Shown: positions 45,050 through 54,534 of the stretch, piece by piece | How the letters are laid out: every line of letters starts with the position of its first letter | Numbering within the stretch: position 1 is the stretch's first letter | NCBI GenBank assembly: GCA_965221545.1 | Contig: OZ244901.1 | Location: 3,968,001 to 4,032,000, forward strand | DNA length: 64,000 nt | Source of the DNA: JAJEFO01 sp022819605 | Lineage (GTDB): Bacteria > Pseudomonadota > Alphaproteobacteria > Rhodobacterales > Rhodobacteraceae | Direction of reading: 5' to 3' | The notes under the pieces: generated by a model | Told to the model about the DNA's origin: nothing | What the model saw: the letters and a program-made list of their open reading frames with translations, nothing else | Databases searched by the model: none | Translations under genes and position numbers: made by a program

Positions 45050-46296
45050 GCCAGGCCCTCCAGGTCGATCTCGCCGACCTCGCGCAGCGTGTCGAACTGC
45101 ACCCTGGCGTATGCGGCAGTGGCCGAGACGCTGCGATGACCCAGGTAGTCGCCCACCTCCTTCATCGACAAGCCGTGGTCGAGGAGATGCTGGGCCGCGC
45201 CGTGGCGGAGCGCATGGGGGCCGCGGCGCTTGCCGACAATCCCGATGCGGTCGGCACGGTTGCTGACAACATCGCCGATCGCGTCCCTGGTCATCGGCCG
45301 GATCGGGGCCCTCAGCGTCAGGAACAGCGCTCTTTCCGGGCGTTGGGGACGAACCTCGCGGATGTAGCGCAGGACCGTCTGCCCGACACCGCGCGACAGG
45401 GGATAGTGATGGATGCGGCCCGGCTTCGGACGGCGCACCTGCAATCGCTCCTCTGTCCAGTCCAGGTCGTCGAGCCCGAGGCCGGCAACCTCGCCGGCGC
45501 GCAGGCCGTAGGCGATCAGCAGCATGAGAATGGCCCGGTCACGTACGTCAACGGGCCGGTCGCCTTCCGTGGTTGCAAGCAGGCGCAGGACTTCGTCCCG
45601 GGTAAGCCCTTTCGGAATCGTCTCGCCGGGGTGGAACCGCGGCGGCAGGATGCCATCGGCAAGCCCCGCTATGCACCAGCCCCGGTCCTCGGCAAAGCGG
45701 AAGAAGGCCCGCAGGCGTTGCGCGTTGTACCTGATTGTCATCCGGGCGAGGCCGCGAGCATGCCAGTACGCGATCTGGTCGTCGATGTCTTCGATGCAGA
45801 CCGAAGCCAGGGTGATCCCGCTGTCATCCAGCCTGTCGAAGAAACGATCGACAGCGTCGCAGCTACCGTGAACCGTATTCTCGGACCAGCCCCGCTCCGA
45901 GCGCATCCAGTTTGCGAAGATCGCGACTTCGCCCTCATGAGCGTGCCGCGGCAAGCACGGCTCCTCGGCGAACATGTCCACGAAACGCAGCCATCGCACG
46001 GCGTGGCCGACGAACTTCTGTCGGGCGTCCGGTCGCGCGCGCGCTTTGCGTCGGCGTGCGTCGGGCAGTGACCATTGCTCCGCTGCGGCCTCGACACGGG
46101 TGATGCCGACGCGGCCACCAGCCTGCAGGTCGAGAAGGTGAACCAGGTGGACCTGGCAACTGGTGATTCTGCGCAACGTGCACTGCCGGGCACCTGTCCC
46201 GGCGCAATGCTCAAGCCAGCGAAGCCGATCATCGAGAAGCGGTGCAGCGCGGTATCTCCCGATGGTGGTGCCATCGGTGAAAAGTTCTTCGAACAT
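45046..46296 (-). CDS. First recombinase of a recombinase-in-trio element
   Basis: A 416-residue tyrosine recombinase. After an extended N-terminus (MFEELFTDGTTIGRYRAAPL) come the core-binding domain (RSERGWSENTVHGSCDAVDR) and a catalytic domain with AYGLRAGEVAGLGLDDLDW, GPHALRHGAAQHLLDHG and YLGHRSVSATAAYARV, so all catalytic residues are present. GGGAGAC lies 8 bases before the ATG. It is the promoter-proximal gene of the trio. Confidence 0.88.
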   Translation of the reverse strand: MFEELFTDGTTIGRYRAAPLLDDRLRWLEHCAGTGARQCTLRRITSCQVHLVHLLDLQAGGRVGITRVEAAAEQWSLPDARRRKARARPDARQKFVGHAVRWLRFVDMFAEEPCLPRHAHEGEVAIFANWMRSERGWSENTVHGSCDAVDRFFDRLDDSGITLASVCIEDIDDQIAYWHARGLARMTIRYNAQRLRAFFRFAEDRGWCIAGLADGILPPRFHPGETIPKGLTRDEVLRLLATTEGDRPVDVRDRAILMLLIAYGLRAGEVAGLGLDDLDWTEERLQVRRPKPGRIHHYPLSRGVGQTVLRYIREVRPQRPERALFLTLRAPIRPMTRDAIGDVVSNRADRIGIVGKRRGPHALRHGAAQHLLDHGLSMKEVGDYLGHRSVSATAAYARVQFDTLREVGEIDLEGLA

Positions 46297-46699
46297 GATC
46301 GTGTCTCCCTGTTTGTCTGGAAGACAGGGTCATGCCATCCCGGGTGAGGACGGAAAGATTATGTTGCGGTGGGAGTGGCCCCTCTCGTGCCCGGAGTCCC
46401 GGTTGCCACGCTCCGCAGCAGGTGCCCATGCATGATCGGAGTGTCAGGAGAAGCCATGATTGCGGTGCAAGCCAAGGATGTCATTGTGCAGCCAGAGTCC
46501 CGGAGCGTGTTCGGTCACGTGCAGGGCGGACAGGAGGGGACAGACGGCAGGAACCCGAACTCGGCGGTGCACCCCAACACCGGCAATCCGGCCATCCAAT
46601 GCGGGCGGCTTCCAAAATGAAATGTTGCGGAGAATCCAGCGAAGCCTCTGTCAAACCTGAACCTTCTGAGCCACCGCAACATAAGAACGTCCGCAACAT
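46297..46699. other. Recombinase-element end region with short repeats
   Basis: No gene. The word ATGTTGCGG occurs at about 46364 and 46622 and its complement CCGCAACAT at about 46675 and 46690. These may be parts of terminal repeats of the RIT element or of the IS4-type element next to it. Confidence 0.45.
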
Positions 46700-47166
46700 G
46701 TCTTCTGCCTGACGCCCCTGGGCTTGACCGGGCCGCGGCTCGAGACGACGCGCTCCTCGAGGATCTCGTCAATCACGCCGGCCGGCCGGTCCTCTGGGGG
46801 GAAAGGCGCCGGGATTGATGATCCGGCGACGCATGACGCGGACGGCGTGCACGAAGGATATTCGGTCGGGATCCTCCCCGGCCTTGTCGGCGGCCTCGTG
46901 GATCAGGCAGCGCACGGCGTAGTGGGCGAGCATGAGCCCGTCGATCTCCTGGCAAACCAGGTCGGGCGTCTTGCTGCGCAGGACGGCGCCGGGCCCGAGG
47001 ATGCGGGTCTTGACCTCGTCGTAGGCGGTCTCGATCTCCCACCGCTCGTGATACAGCGCGGCGAGCTCGGCGGCCGGCGCGGCGCGGTGGTCGAGCAGGG
47101 TGGTGGCGAGCATGACGGTCTCGTCGCCGCCCTCGATCCGGTAGGCGACGATGCGGAGTCGCGTGC
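46700..47166 (-). pseudogene. IS4-family transposase, C-terminal fragment with frameshift
   Basis: RIVAYRIEGGDETVMLATTL, then YHERWEIETAYDEVK with the Y-x2-R-x3-E-x6-K motif of IS4 transposases, then LRSKTPDLVCQEIDGLMLAH and ISFVHAVRVMRRRIINPGAF. In a run of six C after GAF the frame slips; with five C it would read PPEDRPAGVIDEILEERVVS and KPRGVRQK, the usual C-terminus. The N-terminal half is lost at the palindrome at 47167. Confidence 0.8.
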
Positions 47167-47188
47167 AGAATGTTGAGCTCAACATTCT
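47167..47188. repeat. 22-bp perfect palindrome
   Basis: AGAATGTTGAG is followed directly by its exact reverse complement. It lies exactly where the IS4 fragment ends and the group II intron fragment begins, and shares ATGTTG/CAACAT arms with the palindrome at 42067. Confidence 0.9.
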
Positions 47189-47199
47189 CAACGGAACTT

Positions 47200-47453
<254 letters not shown>

Positions 47454-47571
47454 TAATTGGTTTGCGATCCTGCGGAGCAGGAATCGCCTGGTGGCAAAAT
47501 GCACGGCGGACAGGAAAAGGCTGGAAGCGATGTTTTGGGGGGGTGCTGAAACCGGGGGGTGCCATCTGCCT

Positions 47572-48414
47572 CTATTTCCGGCGCATGACGATCAGCCGAT
47601 ATTCATGCGCCCGAGCGAAATTCGCCGACCGCTCAGACTTGCGGGTCAGCTTGTCCATCGACCGGCCCAGCAGCATTTCCAGCACTCGTGCACGCAGCGG
47701 ATGGTTCTGCCTAAGCGCAGTGCGATATCGCTCCAGGAAAGGCGCAACCTTTTCGTTCTTGAGATATTCATAGATTACAAAGGTTGGCGTGATCGCGTCG
47801 GTCACATCCTCGTCGTGCAGCACTTCAAATTGCCCTTGCCGATCAACAGCCTCCAGAAACGAGGCATGAGTGCTCCGCTTGATGTCTTTTGGGTCTGTTC
47901 CAACGCCACCACGATCGAAGTAATCGAAAATCACGACACCCTCTTCGGCATACTTGGCAGCTTGTGCCAGCGCTGGTTCCAACTCAATATAGTGAAAGCT
48001 CTCCGCAAATATGCAGAGATCGAAGCGGCAATTTGCGGTAAAGTCCTCGAACCTGGCATCGGTCACTTGCGTGCCTTCAGGCAGCTTCGCCCTCGCCATC
48101 ACGTTCATCTGCGCCGAGGGCGAAACACAGGTTACGTCGAAACCCGCCCCAATCAGGTTCTTTGCATTCGCCCCAGTCCCCGATCCGACATCGAGGATCC
48201 GGTGCACGTCACCAGGCACCGCCCTTACGGTCTCGAGCAATTTCTCAAAATAGGCATGCTGAGCAGCGCCCAACGCCTGCGCCGACAAGACTTCAGGCAA
48301 TCCATCTGGGAAATAGCCGTAATGCGCATAGCCGTGGCCGAACACCACTTCTGAGGCTAATGCCGCGCCTTCCAATTCTGCAGTTTTGGAAATTATGCCG
48401 AATTTTGCCTTCAC
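47572..48414 (-). CDS. Class I SAM-dependent methyltransferase
   Basis: A 280-residue methyltransferase. Motif I is HRILDVGSGTGANAKNLIGA (residues ~71-90), followed by FDVTCVSPSAQMN and FDLCIFAESFHYIEL. The N-terminal ASEVVFGHGYAHYGYFPDGL is a distinctive HYGYF segment seen in small-molecule methyltransferases. The frame starts with GTG at 48414 with no clear ribosome-binding site, so the true start could differ or be lost. It is the only apparently intact non-mobile gene between 42 and 49 kb and may be cargo. Substrate unknown. Confidence 0.8.
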   Translation of the reverse strand: MKAKFGIISKTAELEGAALASEVVFGHGYAHYGYFPDGLPEVLSAQALGAAQHAYFEKLLETVRAVPGDVHRILDVGSGTGANAKNLIGAGFDVTCVSPSAQMNVMARAKLPEGTQVTDARFEDFTANCRFDLCIFAESFHYIELEPALAQAAKYAEEGVVIFDYFDRGGVGTDPKDIKRSTHASFLEAVDRQGQFEVLHDEDVTDAITPTFVIYEYLKNEKVAPFLERYRTALRQNHPLRARVLEMLLGRSMDKLTRKSERSANFARAHEYRLIVMRRK

Positions 48415-48654
48415 GCAGCTATCGGATCGAAAGCGCGCGTCGTGGAGTTGAACGAAGCAATCGCCTCAAGCCTCGAAAGAGCGCAAACTCCGGAGGTGAA
48501 TACACTGCGCGCATGAATCCTTAAGCCCGCCTTCCACAAGTTCAAGCTTCCTGTCACGAGCATTGTCGCCCGTGCATTGGCACTGCGAAGCAATATCTGG
48601 GATGCGCAAGTCGAGTCAATCTCTCGATCAACCAGCGTGTGCAGCCAAGGCTGT

Positions 48655-49026
48655 CGCATTTGAATAGATTTTCCTTGGCTGCTGCACGGCCGTATGCGGA
48701 TGTGCAGGAGCTTCCTGTCCGCCTTGATGTCGGCGACCTGCACGGCGCCGGTCTCCGAGATCCGGAGACCGGCAGCATATGTGAGAAGGATCGCGGTCCG
48801 GTAGCGGAGGTCGGGCGTTGGTCGAGGCGGGCGCCAAGCCACGGTCGATCAGGCCCAGGACCCAGGCGCGAACCTGTTCCGCGTCGAGCCGGTCCGAAGC
48901 GGCCCTTGTGTCACGGGCCAGGTTGCTGACGGTCCGCAGGTACTCCTTCTGCGTCACGGGTGCCAGATTGCCGATCTTCATCTGCTCGATCATTCGGGCG
49001 CGTATCGGCGATTGAGTCTTCGTCAT
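48655..49026 (-). pseudogene. Tyrosine recombinase with internal deletion
   Basis: ATG at 49026 has AAGGAG upstream and opens MTKTQSPIRARMIEQMKIGN then YLRTVSNLARDTRAASDRLD and VRAWVLGLIDRGLAPASTNA, the start of an IS91-associated-type recombinase. A deletion then joins it, in another frame, to LRYRTAILLTYAAGLRISET, GAVQVADIKADRKLLHIRI, the first part of the catalytic domain. The His-x-x-Arg and Tyr parts are gone. Confidence 0.75.
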
Positions 49027-49379
49027 GGTCTGTCTCCTTGAAACCGGACGGCGCGCCGCCGGACCTCCCGGAGACGGGCCGTCAGTGGAGACAATGGCGG
49101 ACGAAGGCGGTCGGGGAAAACGGCTCAGGTCCCGGCGAACCAGGCTCGATCCGCATCCCATTGGCGATGCGAAATGTCAGAACCAAGCGAAGGACGCAGC
49201 TGGCAGTCAAACTGCTGCGAAGCAGCTTCGTTCAATCCCGCCTGAAGAAAGAACTGTCGAAAACCCGGATCTGGATCACCGAAAATCGTCGAAGAAGCCC
49301 GAATCCGGGATTGACTCCAAACATGGATGCTTGCGGGCGTCGATCCGGTCCGTCGCGGATTTCGGCGGGCCGGAGCTTG
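49027..49379. other. Intergenic region between mobile elements and the second porin cluster
   Basis: About 350 bases with no supported gene. The protease 5' stub on the minus strand runs out into it. Confidence 0.4.
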
Positions 49380-49531
49380 GCCAGTGAATGAGGTGGCGGG
49401 GAAGGCGGCACAGGCGTCGGCGCCGGAATTGGCGGCGCGGCGCCTTCGCCGCCGCAGGCTGGCAGCATCAGGATGGCCGCAATGACCGTTGCCGCCAAGC
49501 AGCGCGGGCGTGTTTCACAGGGTCGCTTCAT
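49380..49531 (-). pseudogene. 5' stub of the metzincin lipoprotein gene
   Basis: MKRPCETRPRCLAATVIAAI with lipobox LPAC, then PPIPAPTPVPPSPPPHSLAK and PAEIRDG, matches the first ~60 residues of the protease lipoprotein at 21512. Similarity stops near 49380. It is head-to-head with porin D, inside the left arm of the large inverted repeat. Confidence 0.78.
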
Positions 49532-50640
49532 CGCCGCATGCACCTTATCCCTTTGGTCACAGCCCGCCAACGGTCTTCGCCAGAGCAAGGAAGCACTCGA
49601 CGCAGCCCGTCCAGTTCGTCCGGGCGGTCCATCCTTCGCGAACCCGAAAAGCTGACTACAGATCAGAATGAGGACACGATAATGAAGAAAGCACTTCTAG
49701 CGACTACGGCACTCGTGACGATGTCGGGCGCGGCCTATGCCCAGGGCGTGACGCTCTCAGGCTTTGCCGAAGCGGGAATCGCCGACGGCGGCAGTGGTGA
49801 CGCTGAGTTTCATCAGGACGTTGACGTCACCTTCAAGATGGAGGCCATGACAGACGCCGGCCTGACTTTCGGGACTGCGGTTGATCTTGACGAGGTTGCC
49901 AGTAACGTGGGCGCCGACGACGCCGGTGTTGCGGCTTACATCAAGGGTCCATTCGGAAACGTCACTCTGGGTGATACCGACGGCGGCTTCGACTGGGCGC
50001 TGACCGAGGTCGGCGGTGCCGGCGCGATCGCCGACAACCATACGGGTCACGCAGGCTTCAACGGCAACAGCGGCCTTGACGGCGCAAACGACGGTCAGAT
50101 CCTGCGTTACGACAACTCCTTCGGGGATCTTGGAATTGCCCTCTCGTTTGAGCAGGACGCAGACGGCAGCGGAAACGGCGACGTCATCGGCGTCGGCGCC
50201 AAGGGCGGCTTCGGCGATTTCGGCATTGGCGTCGGCTTCCAGCAGCATGACAACGCCAGCATCTCCGGCGTGAGCGTCACGGCTGCCTTCGGAGAGATCA
50301 GCGGCGCGCTGAACTACTCCCAGAACAGTCCCGACATGGGTGACAACACCACGCACCTCGGCGTAGGCGCGACATACTCGGCTGGCGCCACGACGGTCAA
50401 CGTCAACTTCGGCCAGACCGACACGGGCGGCATGGAAGACACCGGCTTCGGTGTGGCGGCCGCGTACTCACTTGGCGGTGGTGCCACGCTCCAGTTCGGA
50501 TACGGCAATTCCGACATGGCTGACGGCAGCACGTCGGACACGTGGTCTCTCGGCCTGGCGATGAGCTTCTAGTCAACCCTTCAACCTACATGCGGGCCTC
50601 AGCCCGCGAAGCAACAAATGCTTAGCAAGGAGCAAAGCAC
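49400..50640 (+). repeat. Left arm of a large inverted repeat (porin D arm)
   Basis: This arm (protease stub, porin promoter, porin gene, intercistronic hairpin, lipoprotein ribosome-binding site) matches 54535-55790 in reverse. The porin proteins of the two arms are identical as far as I compared and the DNA differs at few positions. Some 3.9 kb with two different lipoprotein genes lie between. Confidence 0.8.
49682..50572 (+). CDS. Outer-membrane porin D
   Basis: A 296-residue porin identical in protein sequence to porin E at 54603 and close to porin B. Signal peptide MKKALLATTALVTMSGAAYAQ, first strand GVTLSGFAEAGIADGGSGDA, end SLGLAMSF. The leader CTACAGATCAGAATGAGGAC before the ATG is shared with B and E. 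Lipoprotein D follows after 68 bases with a GCGGG/CCCGC hairpin. Confidence 0.9.
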   Translation: MKKALLATTALVTMSGAAYAQGVTLSGFAEAGIADGGSGDAEFHQDVDVTFKMEAMTDAGLTFGTAVDLDEVASNVGADDAGVAAYIKGPFGNVTLGDTDGGFDWALTEVGGAGAIADNHTGHAGFNGNSGLDGANDGQILRYDNSFGDLGIALSFEQDADGSGNGDVIGVGAKGGFGDFGIGVGFQQHDNASISGVSVTAAFGEISGALNYSQNSPDMGDNTTHLGVGATYSAGATTVNVNFGQTDTGGMEDTGFGVAAAYSLGGGATLQFGYGNSDMADGSTSDTWSLGLAMSF

Positions 50641-52221
50641 ATGAACTCGAACTTGAAACTGTTGCCGGCTGCCCTTCTTGTGGCAGTGCTGGCACTGGCA
50701 GGCTGCGGAGGGGGAAGCGACACCACGCCAGAAGAGCCCCCGACGACCACGCCAGAGCCTCAGCCGCCGGCCTCTGTTGAGAGCCTTTCGCTGGCCATTC
50801 AGTCCGCCGAGAACGACGCGATGGCGGCCAACGACATGGCTGCGGCCGCCCTGAAGAGCGCGATGAAGTACGACGATATGCTGACGACGTCCGAAGTCGC
50901 TGGCGATTCCGGGGCCGCGATGATGGCCGCGCAGGCGATTCTGAAGGCTGAAATGGACGTTGGAACGGCCCTTTCGAACGCCGAGGCTGCCTTGGAGGAC
51001 GCTATGGCCGCCAAGGCAGATGTAATGGCGCTTGCCGACGACCATCCGTCGAAGGCCACGCTGATGACGTCGGTCGACCGTGCGGTCAAGAATGCCGAAA
51101 TGTACGTTGCCGCGATCAAAGCCATCAGCACGGGCGTCGATCTAGAGTCCGCTGTTTTGGAGGTCGAGGGTGCCAACGGGAAAGGGACCCCGAGGTCTAT
51201 CGCCAATACGGTTGGCGAAGCCATCGGCACAGCGTTGGATCTGGCTAACGCAACTCAGCGTTCGCAAGGCGGAACCGCGCCGGATGCCGCTGCTGTTCCT
51301 GCAGCACTTAGGCTCGTCATGGATGATTCCCGAGGCATGACTTGGGAAGAGATCGTAATGGCTGGCGGCGGTGCCGTCATGACCATGCCGATCGGCACCA
51401 ACAATGCAGGCGTGAAAGTTGCCTCAATCGCCGGCATGGCCGCGTCTGAAGTTTGGAATGATGCAGCCAACATACCAGCCGCAGCCTCGATTGTTGATGG
51501 AGCTGGCTTTGCCACCGGTGCCGACTACATGGGCATTCCGGGAACTGTCCATTGCCTCGGGAGTGACTGTAAGATTACCGGTGGCGAGTTGGTCGGCAGC
51601 TGGTACTTTAACCCAACTGCTCCTTTAATCCACTGGGTTCGCAACACAGACAATGCCACGCGCACGCTCAATCCTTATGAGGAAGACAGCCTGTATACTA
51701 CGTATGGACATTGGCTGGTCCTAGACAACGCTGGCGCAGTGACGGTTCACACCTTTGCCAACGTCTCAAGCAGCAGCACAATAGGTGCAACTGGCACAGA
51801 CGCGGCTAATGTGGCTGCCGACGACGACTTGGGCAACAAGGCGACCTACACGGGCGGCGCCGTCGGGATGTCGTCTCGCACGCAGGGCTCCGGCGACAGC
51901 AAGACTACCGACAGCGGCCGATTCACTGCCGACGTAACGCTCAACGCAGCGTTTGGTGCCTCACCAACGGTTACCGGCACCGTCCAGAACTTCGAAGGTG
52001 GTGCCGTGAATCCGGCTTGGCGCGTGAATCTGGGTGAAGCAGGCCTCGGCGCTGGTGGTACTGCCGGTACTGCGGGAGTAACGGTCACGGGCGGTCGCGA
52101 CGGTACGTGGACTGCCACGTCCTTCGGAACTGACAGTACGAAGCGCCCAACCGGCATCTATGGAAACTTCACTGCCCATTTCCCAGATGGGGATGCCGCA
52201 GGTGCCTACGCTACGCGCTAG
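50641..52221 (+). CDS. Surface lipoprotein D with TbpB-like C-terminal barrel
   Basis: A 526-residue lipoprotein, the largest of the set, with the shared leader and lipobox LAGC. A Thr/Pro/Glu linker is followed by a helical region (AMAANDMAAAALKSAMKYDD, ALSNAEAALEDAMAAKADVM). The barrel part shows GIPGTVHCLGSDCKITGG, GSWYFNPTAP, YGHWL, GGAVGMSSRTQGSGDSKTTD, SGRFTADVTLNAAFGA and TGTVQNFEGG, and ends AAGAYATR. The Cys pair and YGxWL motif are the family signature. The middle part differs strongly from the other paralogues although the leader is nearly identical at DNA level. Ligand unknown. Confidence 0.78.
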   Translation: MNSNLKLLPAALLVAVLALAGCGGGSDTTPEEPPTTTPEPQPPASVESLSLAIQSAENDAMAANDMAAAALKSAMKYDDMLTTSEVAGDSGAAMMAAQAILKAEMDVGTALSNAEAALEDAMAAKADVMALADDHPSKATLMTSVDRAVKNAEMYVAAIKAISTGVDLESAVLEVEGANGKGTPRSIANTVGEAIGTALDLANATQRSQGGTAPDAAAVPAALRLVMDDSRGMTWEEIVMAGGGAVMTMPIGTNNAGVKVASIAGMAASEVWNDAANIPAAASIVDGAGFATGADYMGIPGTVHCLGSDCKITGGELVGSWYFNPTAPLIHWVRNTDNATRTLNPYEEDSLYTTYGHWLVLDNAGAVTVHTFANVSSSSTIGATGTDAANVAADDDLGNKATYTGGAVGMSSRTQGSGDSKTTDSGRFTADVTLNAAFGASPTVTGTVQNFEGGAVNPAWRVNLGEAGLGAGGTAGTAGVTVTGGRDGTWTATSFGTDSTKRPTGIYGNFTAHFPDGDAAGAYATR

Positions 52222-52254
52222 AGCTGATGTAGCCTGAAGTAACATGAAACTTTG

Positions 52255-52287
52255 AAAGGGCGGCCTCGTGCCGCCCTTTCTTTTTGG
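52255..52287 (+). terminator. Intrinsic terminator after lipoprotein D
   Basis: AAAGGGCGGC (52255-52264) and GCCGCCCTTT (52270-52279) form a perfect 10-bp stem with a 5-base loop, followed by CTTTTTGG. Confidence 0.9.
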
Positions 52288-52538
52288 TCCGCCAGCGGGA
52301 CGCGCAATCCGTTTCGAAAGACACAGGCACGAGCGCGGTTGCGAATGCCGACACCACGACTTGGACGATCGGAAGGACGAAAGGGACTGCACGCAACGAA
52401 GCCGCCGGCGGCGGTTGGTCTGCGAAGTTCTGCGTCTTTCCGAACGGTGCGCATCAGCCGACAGGCGTTGCCGGAGGTTTCAAGGTGCGATACGACAGCG
52501 ATGGCTGCATGGTCGGCGCATTTGGCGCGGAACAATAG
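52288..52538 (+). pseudogene. 3' fragment of a surface lipoprotein gene
   Basis: The frame reads DTTTWTIGRTKGTARNEAAG, GGWSAKFCVFPNGAHQPTGV and AGGFKVRYDSDGCMVGAFGA, matching the last ~80 residues of lipoproteins B and E (GVAGGFQAQYESDGFMVGAF). No leader or lipobox is present. A porin fragment follows. Confidence 0.75.
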
Positions 52539-52638
52539 TAGTCTGACCTCCTGACTGATACTCACCCCGGCCTGTCATTGGCGGAGGTCTTCATTTTCGG
52601 GGCGTCAGGTTCGAACACGGTCCCGAAAGGAGATCCAT

Positions 52639-52887
52639 TTGACTTCGTCCGCCCTTGCCATGTCCGTCGGCATCGCTGCGACGGAACCGACGATTGGCGG
52701 TGCTGCAGGCACGGGAGACAGCGCCCGCGTGGCCCGCGGGTTCGGCACGTTCACTTTCGGCGACACTTCCGGTGCCGCAAGGCAAGCAGCTGGCCAGTCA
52801 GGGTGCGCAGGCATGACCGATCTGGACGCTTGGACGAATTCAGATACTCAGCGCGATATTGGGAACCACCAAAGTCGCAGGGGTTAA
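52639..52887 (+). pseudogene. 5' fragment of a porin gene, porin C type
   Basis: MTSSALAMSVGIAATEPTIG corresponds to the signal peptide and start of porin C; after a deletion, VARGFGTFTFGDTSGAARQA and GCAGMTDLDAW follow. A GAAAGGAG site precedes the start. About 200 further residues are lacking. The hairpin CCCGGCC near 52570 separates it from the lipoprotein fragment, as at 16076. Confidence 0.7.
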
Positions 52888-52944
52888 TCTGTCGGTGGCA
52901 TTGTGAAGCGCCTCCTGTAACTTTGTTGCATAACGGATGCCGGT

Positions 52945-53085
52945 ACAGTGAATGTACCGCCACGAAGCTGGCCCCCGAAATCAAGGTGCAGTAAGGGACG
53001 GCATGGTTCATGCTCCACCGTCCGCGCGAGTCGAGGGCGGAAATCGGTTTTGAGGAATTTGCGGATCCGGCCGAAGCCGATATCG
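52945..53085 (+). pseudogene. IS1595-family transposase fragment
   Basis: The frame reads CTATKLAPEIKVQ, stop, GTAWFMLHRPRESRAEIGFE then EFADPAEAD, matching TKLAHDFKVQQMTA and FMRHRLCESRAEIGFEEIAD at 8930-9050. Here TGG for the Trp of TAWFM is intact but a TAA lies four codons earlier. Only ~140 bases remain, joined to an inverted porin fragment. Confidence 0.7.
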
Positions 53086-53089
53086 GCAC

Positions 53090-53217
53090 CATGTGTGCCG
53101 ATCACGCCCATGCGGGCATCACCGCCAATCGTCGGTTCCGTCGCAGCGATGCCGACGGACATGGCAAGGGCGGACGAAGTCAAATGGATCTCCTTTCGGG
53201 ACCGTGTTCGAACGTGA
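53090..53217 (-). pseudogene. 5' fragment of a porin gene, porin C type
   Basis: Read on the minus strand from 53191: MTSSALAMSVGIAATEPTIG then GDARMGVIGTHGADIGFG, close to MSTGIAFAEVSVGGDGRMGV of porin C and to the fragment at 52639. It ends where the IS1595 fragment begins. Confidence 0.7.
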
Positions 53218-53221
53218 CGCC

Positions 53222-53257
53222 CCGAAAACGAAAACCCCGGCCCATTACAGGCCGGGG
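53222..53257 (-). terminator. Intrinsic terminator after lipoprotein E
   Basis: CCCCGGCC (53235-53242) and GGCCGGGG (53250-53257) form an 8-bp stem; on the minus strand TTTTCGTTTTC follows. It lies 27 bases past the end of lipoprotein E. Confidence 0.82.
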
Positions 53258-53283
53258 CAAGTGTCAGTCGGGAGGCTAGGCTG

Positions 53284-54534
53284 TTACCTTTCGGCTCCGA
53301 ACGCGCCGACCATGTAGCCATCGCTCTCGTATTGGGCCTGGAAACCTCCGGCAACGCCCGACGGCTGGTGCTCGCCAGTGGGTGTGTCGTAGAAGTGCGC
53401 CGACCAGGAACCACCCGCATCTCCTGCGATCCCGTTGATGGTCCATTTCGTCCTATCTTCGGTTTCAGTAGTAGCAATGCCGGTGCCGGCTATAGCATAC
53501 TTCATCAACTCGACGGACCAGTCCGGATTCATGCCACCAACATCGAAGCCCGTGATAGAACCACTGAGCATATTGGCATCGAAATCGGCATTCAGCGTAG
53601 CATCCGCAGTAAAGGCTCCGCCGATATTGGAACCGGATTGTGAGTGGTAGTACGCTGCCTTGCCGACCGCCTGTCCGTTGTAGGTGGCCGTTCCGGTCAC
53701 GGTGTCAGTGTCAGTGAGATTTACTGCTGTTCCTCCCTCTGTCACGAGATACCAAGCACCGACCCTGTCGTTGGCGGGGTCGCCGACAGCAATGCCTTCG
53801 TCAAGCCACCAGCCATACTCGGCATAACTCGCATCCGCCGCGTCGTACTTCTGCCCTGAATCCGCGGCCCATGTCCAAGTGCCAGCAAGCCGAATGCCAT
53901 CCTTCGTCCTCTGCGATGTGCAGTCAGTGCCACCACATGTGTAACCTCCGGTCGCACCGTAGTAAGAGCCGCGAACAACAGAGTTGTTTGCATGACTCTT
54001 TATTTTTGTAGTGCTTGTCGCGAAGTCGGCACCCATGACGTTCCTGTCTATGACAGCGTTGGTACCAACTGCAAAAGCCGTACCTGGTGCATCCACTTTG
54101 ATACCCGGACCCTTGGTGTCGTACACCATGACGTGGGCTTGCTTTTCCCTGCCCTCCCCGTTATCGGCGGCTCGGGCCGCTGTAAGTGCAGCTTCGAGAT
54201 CGGCAGATGTCGTGCCTGTGTTGGTAGGCGCCGCATTCGTCGCGTCGACAGCGGCGACGGCCAGAAGTCCACGCAACTTCTTGGCCATTGCCTCCATGGC
54301 CTTTGCCTCTTCCGCTTCCTTTTCCGCATCCCGGCCCTCTTGCCTGAGATCCTCAGCGGTTTTGCACACGCCGTCTTCGTAGACGACTCCGTCACCCGCC
54401 AGGCACTCTTCCTCTGGCGTGGGCGGCGGCGGTGGCGGCGTCGTCGTTTCGTCGCTGCTGCCCCCCCCGCAGCCTGCCAGTGCCAGCACTGCCACAAAAA
54501 GGGCTGCCGGCAATAGTTTCAAGTTCGAGTTCAT
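53284..54534 (-). CDS. Surface lipoprotein E with TbpB-like C-terminal barrel
   Basis: A 416-residue lipoprotein with the shared leader and lipobox LAGC, closest to lipoprotein B. The N-terminus has the two-Cys acidic segment EEECLAGDGVVYEDGVCKTA and the helix EAEEAKAMEAMAKKLRGLLA. The barrel shows GGYTCGGTDCTSQRTKDGIR, YGWWLDEG, IGGAFTADATLNADF, SGSITGFDVGG and the close AGGFQAQYESDGYMVGAFGA. It follows porin E by 68 bases with the hairpin spacer. Role as for the other four: a probable surface lipoprotein of unknown ligand. Confidence 0.78.
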   Translation of the reverse strand: MNSNLKLLPAALFVAVLALAGCGGGSSDETTTPPPPPPTPEEECLAGDGVVYEDGVCKTAEDLRQEGRDAEKEAEEAKAMEAMAKKLRGLLAVAAVDATNAAPTNTGTTSADLEAALTAARAADNGEGREKQAHVMVYDTKGPGIKVDAPGTAFAVGTNAVIDRNVMGADFATSTTKIKSHANNSVVRGSYYGATGGYTCGGTDCTSQRTKDGIRLAGTWTWAADSGQKYDAADASYAEYGWWLDEGIAVGDPANDRVGAWYLVTEGGTAVNLTDTDTVTGTATYNGQAVGKAAYYHSQSGSNIGGAFTADATLNADFDANMLSGSITGFDVGGMNPDWSVELMKYAIAGTGIATTETEDRTKWTINGIAGDAGGSWSAHFYDTPTGEHQPSGVAGGFQAQYESDGYMVGAFGAER

